Shown here: piece by piece, positions 27,038-37,451 of the stretch
How the letters are laid out: the number at the start of each line of letters is the position of its first letter
How positions within the stretch are numbered: the stretch's first letter is position 1
NCBI GenBank assembly: GCA_963834715.1
Contig: CAWIDE010000003.1
Coordinates: forward strand, 248,001-312,000
Length of the DNA stretch: 64,000 nucleotides
Source: CAVSUZ01 sp963834715
GTDB taxonomy: Bacteria; Pseudomonadota; Alphaproteobacteria; Acetobacterales; Acetobacteraceae
Direction: 5' to 3'
Position numbers and translations under genes: made by a program
Notes under the pieces: generated by a model
Told to the model about the DNA's origin: nothing
The model's database searches: none
Seen by the model: the letters and a program-made list of their open reading frames with translations, nothing else

Positions 27038-28397
27038 TGGACCCCACCTATGGGACCAATTTGGCCCGCTGCTTAGCTACAGCCCCCGTCCGGCTCTCGT
27101 CCTCCCTTCTTTCAAGCTAAGCATAAACCTCTTCCTGCTGTTGTGGCGGCTGTGGATCTGTGGGCAACGCGCCAGCGTTGTCCAAGCGAGGCGGCATATC
27201 CACAGCCGTGCCCGCCAGGCCGGCCCGCCACACCGCCATCGGCATGTGATGTCCCAGCGCCTGATGCGGGCGCAGCTCGTTGTAGAACTCCATCCACGCG
27301 CCGATCCCCAGCCGCGCTTCGCGCGCGTCCGCATAGTCCTTCAAGTAAACCTCCTCATGCTTGAGCGAGCGCCACAGCCGCTCGATGAACACGTTGTCCA
27401 TCCACCGACCTCGGCCATCCATCGACACTGCAATCCCGGCCCCAAGCAGCGTGCCGACAAATGCGTCACCGGTGAATTGGCTGCCCTGGTCCGTGTTGAA
27501 CACCTCCGGCCGGCCGTGTCGTCGCAGGGCGTCCTCTAGTGCGTCCACGCAAAACCCCGCATCCATCGTGTTCGACAGCCGCCACGACAGCGCCGCGCGG
27601 CTCCACCAATCCATCACTGTCACCAGATACAGGAACCCACGCCGCATCGGAATGTAGGTGATGTCCGCGCACCATACCTGGTTCACTCGCTCGATCCGCA
27701 CGTCCCGCAGCAGATACGGGTAGATTTTGTGTCCAGGCCCTGGCTTGCTGGTGCGCGGCTTCGGCCCCAGCGCCGCGATCCCCATCACCCGCATCAGCCG
27801 CTGCACCCGCTTGCGGTTTACCTTCTCCCCGCCCGTGCTCAGCGTCGCCGCGATCCGCCGCGAGCCATAGAACGGCCACGCGACGAACACCGCGTCAATC
27901 CGTCGCATCAGTAACAGCTCATCCGCGTCATGCTCCGGCTTCGCCCGATAAACACCCGAGCGCGCCAGCCCAAGCAACGCGCATTGTCGCCGTACTGAGA
28001 GCTGTCCGTGGCCGCGATCGAGCATCGCTCTCCGGCCCGCCGCGCTCATCTGCCGGACCTCCGCGCTAAAAAATCCCGCTCCACTACCAGCTCGCCGATC
28101 TTGGCGTGCAGTGGGGCGATTTCCTTCGCCGACTGTCCATCGCCTATCCCGGTCCGGAAAACCCGCTCGGCATGCTCCAGTAGCTGCTTCTTCCAGGCGT
28201 AAATCTGCGTCGGATGCACCTGGTAACGCACCGCCAGCTCGGCCACTGTCGCGTCTTCCCTCAGCGCTTCCAGGGCGATCTTCGCCTTCAGCGCGGCATC
28301 GATCCTGCGTCGGGTTCTGCTCATGTTCCGCTCCGTGTAGCATGGACGGAACCGGTTCGGTTTATAGCTTAGCGGGTGGTCCCAAATTCGGGGTCCA
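27038..28397 (-). mobile_element. IS3-family insertion sequence, apparently complete
   Basis: About 1360 bp. The imperfect terminal inverted repeats both read TGGACCCC...TGGGACCA inward (from 27038 on plus and from 28397 on minus). Inside is one orfA/orfB pair with a frameshift site. No clear target duplication is seen, and the repeats could extend a few bases outward (G-A-x-G on each side). Confidence 0.8.
27117..28324 (-). CDS. IS3 transposase, OrfAB frameshift fusion
   Basis: OrfA runs from ATG 28324 to 28046 (92 residues, MSRTRRRIDAALKAKIALEA, helix-turn-helix then leucine-zipper-like helix). OrfB lies in the -1 frame and ends at 27117. At the junction the minus strand reads GGGATTTTTTAGCG: slipping back one base on T6 converts DFLARR into DFFSAEVRQM, giving the full OrfAB protein of about 400 residues. 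The DDE core is intact: WCADITYIPM, FNTDQGSQFTG, and ERLWRSLKHEEVY. Programmed -1 frameshifting is the standard IS3 strategy for making active transposase. Confidence 0.88.
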
Positions 28398-28483
28398 CTT
28401 CCCTTATCCTGGAAAAGAGCCGGCGGCGGGACGTACGGGCCGTCGATTTTGGCCGTTATCGCCTGGTTCACCCGGTCTCGGCG

Positions 28484-29417
28484 TCAGGTAAGTGCGGCGA
28501 TATCGTCATGGGCTGTCAGAAATACGCTTTCGAAGCGACGCTTGGTCGAGGCGTGGCTAGTGGACGGCACACAGTCACGCCGGGTTCGGCGGCGGCGTAT
28601 TCCGCCACAGAGCCCTCCCCGTATTCCCCGGCCTCCCTCCCACCTGCTGACCAGATCGACGCCGGCTATGTGCGCAGACAGATTGTCGTGTTGCGGCAGC
28701 AGCGTCAGTCCGTAGGCGCCGATCTGCTCGCTGCGGTGTGGGACGCCCTGGAAGAATCCGAGCAAACCAACGATGCCCTGCGCGCCAGACTTGCCCCTGG
28801 AAGCGCCGCAGGTCGCTCCATCGCGACCTTCTTGGCCTGGCCCGGTGCCGGCACACGCAGGTCCGCCGCCGCCTTGGCCCATACGCGCGCGAGGTAGGGA
28901 TGCGTCAACGCCTCGCTTTCGTCGCCATAGAGCAGAACAATGTCTCCGGCTTCCGCCTGTTGTTTGCGCAATTGCAGACGCAGGCCGACCCGTTCGATCT
29001 CCTCGGCGGTCTGACGTCCCTTCAGCGTGTGTCGCGGTCGTCGCCAACGGAACTTTTTTTGCGCAGCGCCTTGGATAATTGCGACCGGCTGATGCGAACG
29101 CCCTCACGCGCTTCGATCTCGGCGCGCAGCCGGGGGATCGTCCAGTTGCGCCGGTCGGCCACGGGTTCCTCCAGTAAGGGCGTGACGACGCGCAAAGCCG
29201 CTTCACTCTTCACCGGGGCCGGGCCAGGTGCCACGCTGGCCCTCAGCGCCTCGATGCCGCCGCTCATGAAGTCACTGCGCCACAGGCGAACCGTGTCTTG
29301 GCGCGCGCCGAACGCCTCGGCAATCCGCGGGATGGTCGTGGCCTTGCACGAAGCCGGCATTGATGTGACGGCGCTGGATCGCATCGTCTCTGCGGCCGGA
29401 GAGGATCTGCTGCGCAT
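28484..29417 (-). pseudogene. IS630-family transposase, degenerate
   Basis: The N-terminal helix-turn-helix domain is clear (RIAEAFGARQDTVRLWRSDF, then WTIPRLRAEIEAREGVRISR, SQLSKALRKK). After a frameshift near 29020, LRKQQAEAGDIVLLYGDESE (first acidic motif region) and THPYLARVWAKAA follow. The C-terminal third is hard to place in any one frame. Multiple indels make it non-functional. Confidence 0.65.
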
Positions 29418-29598
29418 GATCCGACGTTTTTTAGAAACGACACGTCGCCTTAAAGATCGACAGCTCTGAAATCAAAATTGGGTGGCAGCGCTCGGGAGGA
29501 TCGCAGCGGCGATCGCCGCACAACGACCGGCGAATGGGGGCGCGTCTGTTGAGGTTGAGGCATCCGCATAGTCGGCCAGATCCATCAGCGCTGCACCA

Positions 29599-29830
29599 TC
29601 AGTCCGCAAGCGGAAGATTCCAGGGTCTGGCCACCTTAATAAACGCTCGGTCAAGCAGGGCGTTTGTCTCCCCCAACTCCGCCACAAGCCGCTCGCACGT
29701 CCGCCAGCGCATACCCTTGGGTCTGTCCGCAAGGCGTGTCGATGCCGTATTCGCCGCCCAGCTTGCGGTAGAGCCGCCGGGCACGGCTATGCATCCGGTC
29801 CATCTCATGATGTGCTTCTCTCGCCAGGTT
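29599..29830 (-). pseudogene. Degenerate fragment of a conserved hypothetical
   Basis: Two frames read MDRMHSRARRLYRKLGGEYG, IDTP, then DRPKGMRWRTCERLVAELGE, TNALLDRAFIKVA. The RPKGMxWRTxxRL pattern recurs in short IS-associated proteins of alphaproteobacteria as I remember them, but I cannot name a family. A frameshift separates the two halves near 29730. Confidence 0.35.
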
Positions 29831-30245
29831 GACCGCCGCCAAAAGGCCCGTTTTTGAAACGCCTCCTGCGCTGTCGGATCCGAACTGGGCGCTGCCGCGC
29901 TTTCTGTCGCGAGAAACCTGCTCGTCGCAGGACACGCGAGAGGCTCGCGGGGTGCAGGTGCTTGTTGAAGCGTGCTTCAATGAGGCGGCAGAGTTCCGGC
30001 AGTGTCCACGCCGACAACCCGAGTTCGGGATCAGGCCCGGCCAGGATGATCTGCAACAATTCCTGCAGCTGCGCCGCGGTCAGCTTGTCCGGCCGCGGCT
30101 TCGGTCGATCACACCGTGTGAGCGCATCATGAACCCGAAAGCCCACTCTGGCCAGCGCTGGCCGAGGGTCATCCCTGGATCGCGACGCAGCAGGTGGCTG
30201 GATCCCCACGGCGCCGTGCTTCTTGCGGTTTCGCAACTTCCGCAC
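29831..30245 (-). pseudogene. Second IS630-type fragment (N-terminal domain)
   Basis: Reads LTAAQLQELLQIILAGPDPE, then WTLPELCRLIEARFNKHLHP, ASLSRVLRRAGFSRQKAR, the winged-helix DNA-binding domain typical of IS630 transposases. It is not a copy of the neighbouring IS630 remnant. It lacks the DDE domain and is cut off at about 29830 by unrelated sequence. Confidence 0.6.
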
Positions 30246-30271
30246 TATCTATGGGACGAGAATAGCCGCCG

Positions 30272-30601
30272 CGCGTTCTGGTCGTAGACGACGAGCATCT
30301 TGTGGTGGAAACCATCGCTGCCGCCCCCGATGAGGAATACAGTGTCTCGACCGCCGGACGTGTCGCCGGCGCTGTCCGCCAACTTCGTGAAAACCGAGTT
30401 CGCGGTGGTCCTGCTTGACTGCCTGCTCACGGCACATCGGCGAAGTCATCGCAGCCGCTGAAGCGCGCGAAGCTGCGGTCATCCTCATATCCGGCGGACC
30501 CCAAGTGGATCGAAACATTCTCGGCGGATCGCCAACTGTTTCTCGGGAAGCCCTTCAGCATCGACGAGCTACACAAGACGTTGCGAGCCGTGCTCGCCTG
30601 A
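30272..30601 (+). pseudogene. Response-regulator receiver domain, frameshifted
   Basis: Reads RVLVVDDEHLVVETIAAAPD, with the Asp pair of a CheY-like receiver; in a second frame VVLLDCLL (phospho-acceptor region), then HIGEVIAAAEAREAAVILIS, and in the original type of frame LFLGKPFSIDELHKTLRAV with the conserved KP. At least two frameshifts, near 30370 and 30505, destroy it. It was a single-domain receiver ending at TGA 30599-30601. Confidence 0.65.
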
Positions 30602-30635
30602 GCCGCACGGGTAGAAAACGGGAGCGGGAGTGGTG

Positions 30636-30809
30636 ATGAACACCCTTGATGACTTGCGGGCCGAGTGGATTGAGCTGAGGAGAAATCTCAGTCGCCACAT
30701 CGCCTACCTTGAGGCTGGTAATCCTATACGTCCTATCGGCCAGGGCCCTAGCACCAACGGCCTCCCGTCAAGGAACGCTCGCTGGTTCCTCCGGCCCCGC
30801 CGGGCTTAA
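30636..30809 (+). CDS. Small hypothetical protein, paralogue of 19069-19248
   Basis: 57 residues, ATG 30636 with GGGAG five bases upstream. Begins MNTLDDLRAEWIELRRNLSR and ends with an Arg-rich tail (ARWFLRPRRA). The same N-terminal 17 residues, with one change, occur on the minus strand at about 19248. No family is recognised. Good ribosome site and codon bias make it credible. Confidence 0.55.
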   Translation: MNTLDDLRAEWIELRRNLSRHIAYLEAGNPIRPIGQGPSTNGLPSRNARWFLRPRRA

Positions 30810-30916
30810 GGTTTATTCGTCAACGTGGCCAACCGGCCTGTTTTCCGCCATGCTCTGTTCATAAATCTGACAAAACAGGCTACCAGAAAGGCGCCTATCT
30901 AGGTTAGGAGGAGAAA

Positions 30917-31579
30917 ATGCGTTTCGGCGCGGCAATGCTGATCGGCGCGGCCACGCTACTTTCCGCCTGCGCCGGGCAGTCTGGAGGCTACGCGCCAAGT
31001 AATGGTGCCGCTTCGTACTATTCCTACTACGGACACGCCACGCCGGCTTGGTACCCGGATGAACCGGGCTATTACGGCCCGGAATACGCCGCGCCGGCCT
31101 ATCCCGGGTATGCGGATGAGCCGGGCTATTATGGCCCGGGTAACTACGGTCCCGGCGTGATCATTGGCGGGGGTGGCTTCTGGGGGAACGGCTACGATCG
31201 GGATCGTTACTGGTATCATCGGCACCGCGACTGGGATCGCGATCGGGCATGGCAGGAAAACGAGTTACTTCGGCACCAGAACGAAGCGCAGACCCAAGCT
31301 AAAGCTGGGCAACAAATACAGCAGCAGAAGGCGCAAGCGCAGGCTGCTCAGGCCCAAGACTGGCAACAACTACAGCAGCAAAAGGCTGAGGCTTAGCAAC
31401 AGCTACAGCAGCAGAAGGTTCAAGCGTGGCAGCAGCTACAGCAACAGAAGGCTGCTCAGGCCCAGGTCTGGCAACAGCTACAACAGCAGAGGGCTCAAGC
31501 GCTGGCAGCGCAGAACCAAGCGATCTGGCAGCAGAAAGCGGCCCAGTATCAATGGTATCGGCAACATTTGCCAAAATAA
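30917..31579 (+). pseudogene. Gln-rich repeat lipoprotein interrupted by an amber codon
   Basis: ATG 30917 follows AGGAGGAG. The leader MRFGAAMLIGAATLLSACAG has a lipobox (LSAC), so this is an outer-membrane or periplasmic lipoprotein. Next come Tyr/Gly/Pro-rich repeats (PDEPGYYGPEYAAPAYPGY), an Asp/Arg/His-rich patch, then Gln-rich coiled-coil repeats (QQLQQQKAxA). A TAG at 31394-31396 replaces what is CAG in the repeat register; the frame continues open for 60 more codons of the same repeat to TAA at 31577-31579. A single C-to-T change explains the break. The truncated form would lose over a quarter of the protein. Confidence 0.75.
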
Positions 31580-31631
31580 GACAGCTGTTCGAGCCGTCCG
31601 CCCTGGCGTGCAATCTAATTATCAACTAACC

Positions 31632-31766
31632 ATGTGTCGGCCCAGAGGCAGCCGCGGCTGCAAGGCTGGTCCAAACGCAGCAGCCAGCGCCTTATTATAC
31701 GCCCAGTCCATGGCGAACATGAACTGCACCCGAGTGGGCGCGTTCACGAACTGCACCGCCGACTGA
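31632..31766 (+). CDS. Short ORF, possible gene remnant
   Basis: 44 codons from ATG 31632 ending SMANMNCTRVGAFTNCTAD. The Cys-containing tail resembles the ends of small exported proteins, but there is no signal peptide and no ribosome site. Probably the leftover 3' end of a gene. Confidence 0.2.
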   Translation: MCRPRGSRGCKAGPNAAASALLYAQSMANMNCTRVGAFTNCTAD

Positions 31767-32063
31767 CACCGAACCTGTCATCCTTCCCGTGTGCGCCCTC
31801 GAGGCGCCCGAATGGCTCTCGGGAGGTCTCCCGTTGATACGCGCCTGATGCGAACTGTGGGGTGCTGATGCGGATCCCATGATCAACGCGTCACCATGAC
31901 CTGCGTGCGCTTCTGTGCTCTCGTGCTTGTTGATTTCTTGCGCATGTCTGCTGTGTGTGATATATGACGTGGCTGTCAATCGACACTCAAAACGAGGTTC
32001 TTTCTCGCTTTTGGTGCTGGGCCGCGTCGTTTCTGAACTATTTTTTTACATTGCAGATCAGCA
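31767..32063. other. Gap with nothing recognised
   Basis: About 300 bases between the lipoprotein region and the ISL3 fragment. Locally more AT-rich. A plus-strand ORF near 31915 has a hydrophobic start (LSCLLISCACLLCVIYDVAV) but runs antisense into the ISL3 fragment and has no ribosome site. Confidence 0.35.
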
Positions 32064-32306
32064 TCAGGCTGCCGCGAGGACCCGATGCCGGAGCACGTCC
32101 AGATTGGCGCGGCCAAACATCGTTCTCTTGATCATCTTGAGCCGAACGATCTGTCCTTCCGCTGAGCTGGTTGTCCAAGGGAGATAAAGTGCGGCACTGA
32201 GAGCTTCATGGTCCTTACGCAGGCTCTCAGCAAACCCAGCAAGCAAGGTTTCATCCGCAGCCGCCAGTACATCACTCAGGTTTTCGTTGCTTTTGCGCCG
32301 GAACAA
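32064..32306 (-). pseudogene. ISL3-family transposase, C-terminal fragment
   Basis: 80 codons match the end of ISL3 transposases: FAESLRKDHEALSAALYLPW, then TTSSAEGQIVRLKMIKRTMF, GRANLDVLRHRVL. The catalytic Glu lies in the AEGQI motif. Everything upstream of it is gone, and IS110 sequence begins about 200 bases to the right. Confidence 0.7.
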
Positions 32307-32511
32307 CAGATTCAGCCGCTTTCCGCAGGCGATCCGCGCAATCGATGCACAAGGCCGGTCCTGTATCTACGTGCCGGTCAAAGAGAACGGACGAGTGGTC
32401 GAAAGCATTCGGTTCGAAATGGTGAACGATGAAACCTGACGCGGCCAGCACCTCATCGGATACGCCCTCCGATTCTCTCCCGGTGGATGAGCCGAATGTA
32501 GACCCGCAACA

Positions 32512-32999
32512 ACCTTGCTCAAACAGCAGATCAAGGAACTTGAAGGCACCCGTCGCGATCAGCTGCAACGGGCGTCCGGAGAAGGACGTCAGGCAATGGT
32601 TCATCTCCTCGCCAGAGTTGTCGGCATCGGCCTCGAGACGGCGGACATGCTCGTGCACGAGGTATTCAGCCGCCCGCTGCGCGATCGCCGTGCGGTCGCG
32701 CGATACGCGAGCCTGACGGGAGCCCCGGATGAAAGCGGCCAGAAACGGCGCGACGCGGGCTGGCCAAAGCCGGGAACCCGCGTGTGCGCCGAGGCATGAT
32801 CCAATTGGCCTGGCGCTTTCTGTGGCTTCAGAAGGACAGCCCCTTGGCTGAATGGTATCGCGTGCGCACGGCGGATGCCCGTGGTGATACGCGCAAGACT
32901 ATGATCGGGGCACTGGCGCGAAAGCTACTGATCATGCTTTGGCGCCTCGTCACCACCGGTGAAACAGCCGGGCTTGTCCTCCGCCCAGCTGCTCCATGA
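32512..32999 (+). pseudogene. IS110/IS1111-family transposase, C-terminal part
   Basis: Starts within the family's central helix (LKQQIKELEGTRRDQLQRA), followed by the transposase-20 domain: MVHLLARVVGIGLETADMLV, RRAVARYASLTGAPDESGQK; after a frameshift near 32750, RRGMIQLAWRFLWLQKDSPL, TRKTMIGALARKLLIMLWRL, stop at 32997-32999. The DEDD N-terminal domain is missing. The last 64 bases and the non-coding tail are shared with the copy at 4550-5028. Confidence 0.75.
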
Positions 33000-33413
33000 T
33001 GGCGCCGGATACATTCGCTGAGTTTCTGCGGTCTTCGCCACACGCCTAGCAGACCGCAGATGACAGTCCGAGGTGGCGGCACCCCGCGTCGGCACATGGC
33101 CCTTTTGCGCCGCCCTGTAGAATGGGCCCGCCGCCCCGGAGCCTCGTCGCTGATGCGCATAACTGCATCATGGTTTGGGCCAGGACACGGCCTACCGAAT
33201 ACAAGTTTGTGGCGCGCTGGCCGCGCCTGATGGCGAGCTCCCCTCGGATCATGTCATGCCAACCGCCGGCTTACCGCGGACCACCCCGCCGATGAACAAG
33301 CGTAACCTTCCCATTGCACTTGACACGATGCCTCATACAGGTGCCGACCTTGTGACCGGCTGCCCAGCAAAAGCGCGGGTTTGCCGCCGCTCCGGGCCGC
33401 CAGTTGCGAAACT
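32936..33413 (+). repeat. IS110/IS1111 right end, copy 2 of the 479-bp repeat
   Basis: 478 bases, four differences from 4550-5028 in the same orientation. The shared sequence ends abruptly at 33413 (GCGAAACT), marking the element boundary. Confidence 0.85.
33000..33413 (+). ncRNA. Candidate structured guide RNA region, copy 2
   Basis: Same non-coding tail as 4614-5028, including the perfect 10-bp stem (33025-33034 with 33051-33060). Conservation of both arms between copies is consistent with an RNA or with recent duplication; two copies this similar cannot distinguish them. Confidence 0.35.
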
Positions 33414-33508
33414 CGGGCTAGTGCGGCGGCGGCAACGATCAATGCCACAATGTATGTCGAATCGAATGGCTGGCTGGTGGCCGCTTTGAGCAGACATTTG
33501 AGCAGACA

Positions 33509-34120
33509 TCAGCCGATCCCCCGGACCACCGCGGCGCCGCGCGGGCTGATCCGCAACACCGATTCCTGCAACAGCACATCGACGCCGAGACTGCGGCCCG
33601 GCGGATCGACCAGGAAGAGCGATTGGATGACGACCAGAAAAAAATAGGTCCAGGGCCATTCCCCAGGTGCCGAGTAGAGGCCGAGCCACAGATTGACTCC
33701 CATTGCCACCCCGGCCAGCGCGCCGAGCCGGCTGCAGAAGCCGAGCATCAACGAAATACCGATGGCCACTTCGGTCAGATACACGAGCGGCCCGAAGACC
33801 GCGATGTTGGGCAGCACAATGTGCGCCACCAGTTCACCCTGCAGCGGGATCGCGGCGTGAGCGGCCTCCTGCTTCATCCAGTAGATCAGACCGCCATAGT
33901 TCGGCGGGATCTTCCATAGCGACTGCTGCCACCACATCACGCCGACAATGAAACGGAGCAGCCAGATAGCGACATCTCGAACCGTGCGCTGTCCCGGCTG
34001 CTGCCTGATGACCATGGCGGCGATGACGCAGCTACCGAGCAGCAGCAACCAGAAGGGTGCGGTCGGCCATGCCGGCTTAGTCAGAAAGCTCAGCGCGTCG
34101 TAAACAGGGTTTGGTCGCAT
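33509..34120 (-). CDS. DoxD/DoxX-type membrane protein
   Basis: 203 residues, ATG 34120 with GGGAG nine bases upstream. Four to five hydrophobic helices (FWLLLLGSCVIAAMVI; AIWLLRFIVGVMWWQQSLW; VFGPLVYLTEVAIGISLMLG; LGALAGVAMGVNLWLGLY; YFFLVVIQSLFLV). The pattern WQQSLWKIPPNYGGLIYWM resembles the TQO small subunit DoxD and related DoxX proteins. In thermophilic archaea DoxDA is a thiosulfate:quinone oxidoreductase; here the activity is unproven. It stands alone, divergent from the glycoside hydrolase. Confidence 0.75.
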   Translation of the reverse strand: MRPNPVYDALSFLTKPAWPTAPFWLLLLGSCVIAAMVIRQQPGQRTVRDVAIWLLRFIVGVMWWQQSLWKIPPNYGGLIYWMKQEAAHAAIPLQGELVAHIVLPNIAVFGPLVYLTEVAIGISLMLGFCSRLGALAGVAMGVNLWLGLYSAPGEWPWTYFFLVVIQSLFLVDPPGRSLGVDVLLQESVLRISPRGAAVVRGIG

Positions 34121-34570
34121 TGCAGATCACTCCCGATCCGCCGCGCTCCGGGCGGGTCCCCGGATTGCGGTGGCGGCCGATGTACCCGCCTTTCCCGCCG
34201 CGTCCAGGCATCAGGACGATAACCTTTGGGCATTGGCTGGCTCCGGTCTGATCGGGGATGCTGCGGCTGGTGGCCCAGTGCCGCCAACGTTCAGTCCAAA
34301 AGAGCATCGGGCCTCTGCCAGCCTCTACCCGGCAGGCCGAAAGGAAGGGTGCAGCGAGCACCGGATGACGCGTGATGATGCCTGACCGCCCCGCGCAATC
34401 CGATCGCCTCGCGTCAGGCGGGGCTCGACGGCGCCGAGCCGCACACCCCGCGCGGCTGCCCGGCCCAAGCCTGGTCCGTCGCCTGCACGCTCGAAGCCTG
34501 GGTCCGGCTGGAGCGAATTGCGAGCCGGTCTCGCCGCACCATTGCACAAGCTGCCTAAAGGAGAACAAGG
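34121..34570. other. Divergent intergenic region
   Basis: 450 bases between the divergent DoxD-like gene and the glycoside hydrolase. No supported ORF. It should hold promoters for both; AAAGGAGAAC near 34557 is the ribosome site of the hydrolase. Confidence 0.4.
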
Positions 34571-37242
34571 ATGAATTCTGAACGGAACCGCCTGGAGGCG
34601 CAGCGTCAGGGCCGGGAGAACTGGCGCCTGTGGGGCCCGTATCGCCGAGCGCGCCTGGGGAACGGTGCGCGAGGACTACAGTGCCCGCGGGACTGCCTGG
34701 GAGCATTTCGACCACGATCAGGCCCGCTCGCGCGTCTATCGCTGGAACGAGGACGGCTTGGGCGGCATCTGCGACAGCGAGCAGCGCCTCTGCCTGGCGC
34801 TCGCGCTGTGGAACGGGGTCGATCCGATCCTGAAGGAGCGCGCCTTCGGCTTGACCGGCAACCAGGGCAACCACGGCGAGGATGTCAAGGAATATTACTT
34901 CTACCTCGACGCCACGCCGTCTCATTCCTACCTGCGCTATCTCTACAAATATCCGCAGCGCGGCTATCCCTACCGGGAGCTCGTCGAGGAGAACGGCCGC
35001 CGCTCGCGCAGCGAGCCGACATTCAACCTGGCCGATACTGGCGTCTTCGAGGAGAACCGCTACTGGGACGTCGAGGTCGCCTACGCCAAGGCCACAACCG
35101 ACGAAATCCATGTCGCGATCACTGCCGCCAACCGCGGGCCGAAGCAAGAAACGCTCCAGGTCCTGCCGACTCTATGGTTCCGCAACGACTGGAGCTGGGG
35201 CGGGGAGACCGAGCGGCCGCGCACGCGGGCCACCATCCCCGCCCGCGGTGCCGCGTGGGCGATTCGAGCGGACCATGCGGCGCTGGGTAGCTATCACCTC
35301 TACGGCAGGGAGGATGCCGAGCTGCTTTTCACCGAGAACGAGACCAACGCGATGCGGCTGTGGGGCGTCCCAAACGCGACGCCGTTCGTCAAGGACGCAT
35401 TCCACCGCTACGTAATCGATGGCGATGCCGGAGCGGTCAATCCAGACAAGCTCGGCAGCAAGGCGGCCGCGCAGCATATCCTGAGCGTTCCCGCGGGCGA
35501 AAGCGCCACGATCCACCTCGTCCTGTCGGCCGACCCGCTCGTTGCGCCTTTCGGGCGCCAGCGCTCGATCTTTGAGCAGCGCCGGTTGGAGGCGATGGAA
35601 TTCTACGAAGAGCTGCTGCCGGACGCCGCTCCGCGCGACCGGATGATCCTGCGCCAGTCGCTCGCCGGCATGATCTGGAGCAAGCAGTTCTTCCATTACG
35701 ACGTCGCGCGCTGGCTCTACGGCGACCTGCTGCCGCCGCCGGACACGCGGAAAGCAGGACGCAACTGCACCTGGCGCCACCTGAAGGCGAGCGACGTGAT
35801 CTCTATGCCGGACTGTTGGGAATATCCTTGGTTCGCGGCCTGGGACCTGGCCTTTCACTGCGCTGGGCTGGCGCTGGTCGATGTCGATTTCGCCAAGGAT
35901 CAGATCGAGCTGCTGCTGGGCGACAGGTACCTGCATCCAAAGGGCCAGATACCGGCCTACGAATGGGCGTTCGGTGATGTGAATCCGCCGGTCCTCGCCT
36001 GGGCTGTGCTCAAGGTCTTCCGCGCCGAGCGGGTCCAGCGCGGTCAGGCCGATACGCGGTTCCTGCAGCGCGTCCTGCACAAGCTGCTGATGAACCTGAC
36101 CTGGTGGGTGAACCAGAAGGATCGCGACGGCAAGAGCGTGTTCGAGGGCGGCTTCCTCGGACTTGACAACATCTCGGTCTACGACCGCTCGCAACCGCTG
36201 CCCGAGGGCTACCGCATCGAGCAGGCGGACGCCACTGGCTGGATGGCGATGTTCGCGCTCAACCTCACCGTCATCTGCCTGGAGCTGCGTGCAGAGGACA
36301 ACGACTACGAGGGGATCGCCATCCAGTGCTACAAGCAGTTCCTGGCGATCGCCAACGCTATCAGAGGACCTATGAACCAGGGCGCGTCGCTCTGGGACGA
36401 AGAGGCGGGCTTCTTCAAGGACCTGATCGTCGGGCCCAATGGCCGGCCGCAGCGCATCGACGTGTTCTCCTTTGTCGGGGTCATCCCGTTGTTTGCGTCC
36501 GAGGTCGTCGACGAGCGGCTGCTGATGAACGCCCCGCGCTTCGTCCAGGTCATGGACGAACACGCCGGAGGCCTTGTTCGACGGCCACGAGATCTGCGCC
36601 TGCCCAGCCAGGGTGAACGAGCGGGGCGAACGGCTGCTCTCGCTGGTTGATGACACGATGCTGCCGCGCATGCTCCGACACATCCTGAACGAGGAGGAGT
36701 TCCTCTCGGCCTACGGCGTCCGCGCTGTATCCAAGCGCCATGCCGAGCACCGCGATCTCGGTGTGATCCACGGCATCGGTCAAGCGCTGATCGAATACGT
36801 GCCGGGCGAGTCGAGTTCCGGGCTGTTCGGCGGCAACTCGAATTGGCGCGGCCCGATCTGGATGCCGACCAATTTCATGCTGCTGCGGTCGATCGAAAAG
36901 TTCCACCGCTTCCTGGGCGACGGCTACATGGTCTCGGTACCGTGCCTGTCCGACGAGCCTATGTCGCTGCAGGACGTGTCGCGGAGGCTTTCCGAACGTC
37001 TGGTCGACATGTTCCGGCCGGACCGCGAGGGGCGGACGCCGGCGCTCGCAGGAATTCCGCTCGCCGCTTCCGACCCGCACTGGAAGGACCTGCTGCTCTT
37101 CCATGAGTACTTCCACGGCGAGACGGGGCAGGGCCTGGGCGCGATGCACCAGACTGGCTGGACCGGGCTGGTCGCAAATCTCGTCCAACGCGCCTACCGC
37201 GATGGAATCCCGCAATACTGGCGCACGCAGGCGGCGGCATGA
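34571..37242 (+). pseudogene. MGH1/GH63-like glycoside hydrolase with two frameshifts
   Basis: Start ATG 34571 (AAAGGAG upstream). About 885 residues across three frames: MNSERNRLEAQRQGRENWRL, shift near 34645, then VREDYSARGTAWEHFDHDQA and an unbroken 640 residues (beta-sandwich domain, then an alpha/alpha barrel with MPDCWEYPWFAAWDLAFHC and LDNISVYDRSQPLPEG). A second shift near 36575 leads to DGHEICACPA and the C-terminal barrel with SGLFGGNSNWRGPIWMPTNF, a hallmark of GH63-type enzymes. The substrate is probably an alpha-glucoside (glucosylglycerate, trehalose-like or mannosylglycerate), but this cannot be read from sequence. No signal peptide, so cytoplasmic. Both lesions are single-base. 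Confidence 0.8.
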
Positions 37243-37451
37243 ACCGGTCCAGTGCCGCTGGTGAACGCGGTCTCGCAGAGACCCTGATCGGGAGAGGCTT
37301 CGTCGCTCCGCTTCGCGCGTCTTGACCAATCCCGGGAATATCGGCCTCCGCGTTATCGCCTCCATGCATAGCCGGTATTTCCGTCCCCGTTTGCGATTGG
37401 CCATGTTTTCGCGTGCCTAACCCTACGTGCCTAACCCTAAAGGAGCTTCTC

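Noticed and set aside
35172..36683. 503-codon minus-strand ORF
   Set aside because: Antisense of the GH63-like hydrolase; no motif of its own.
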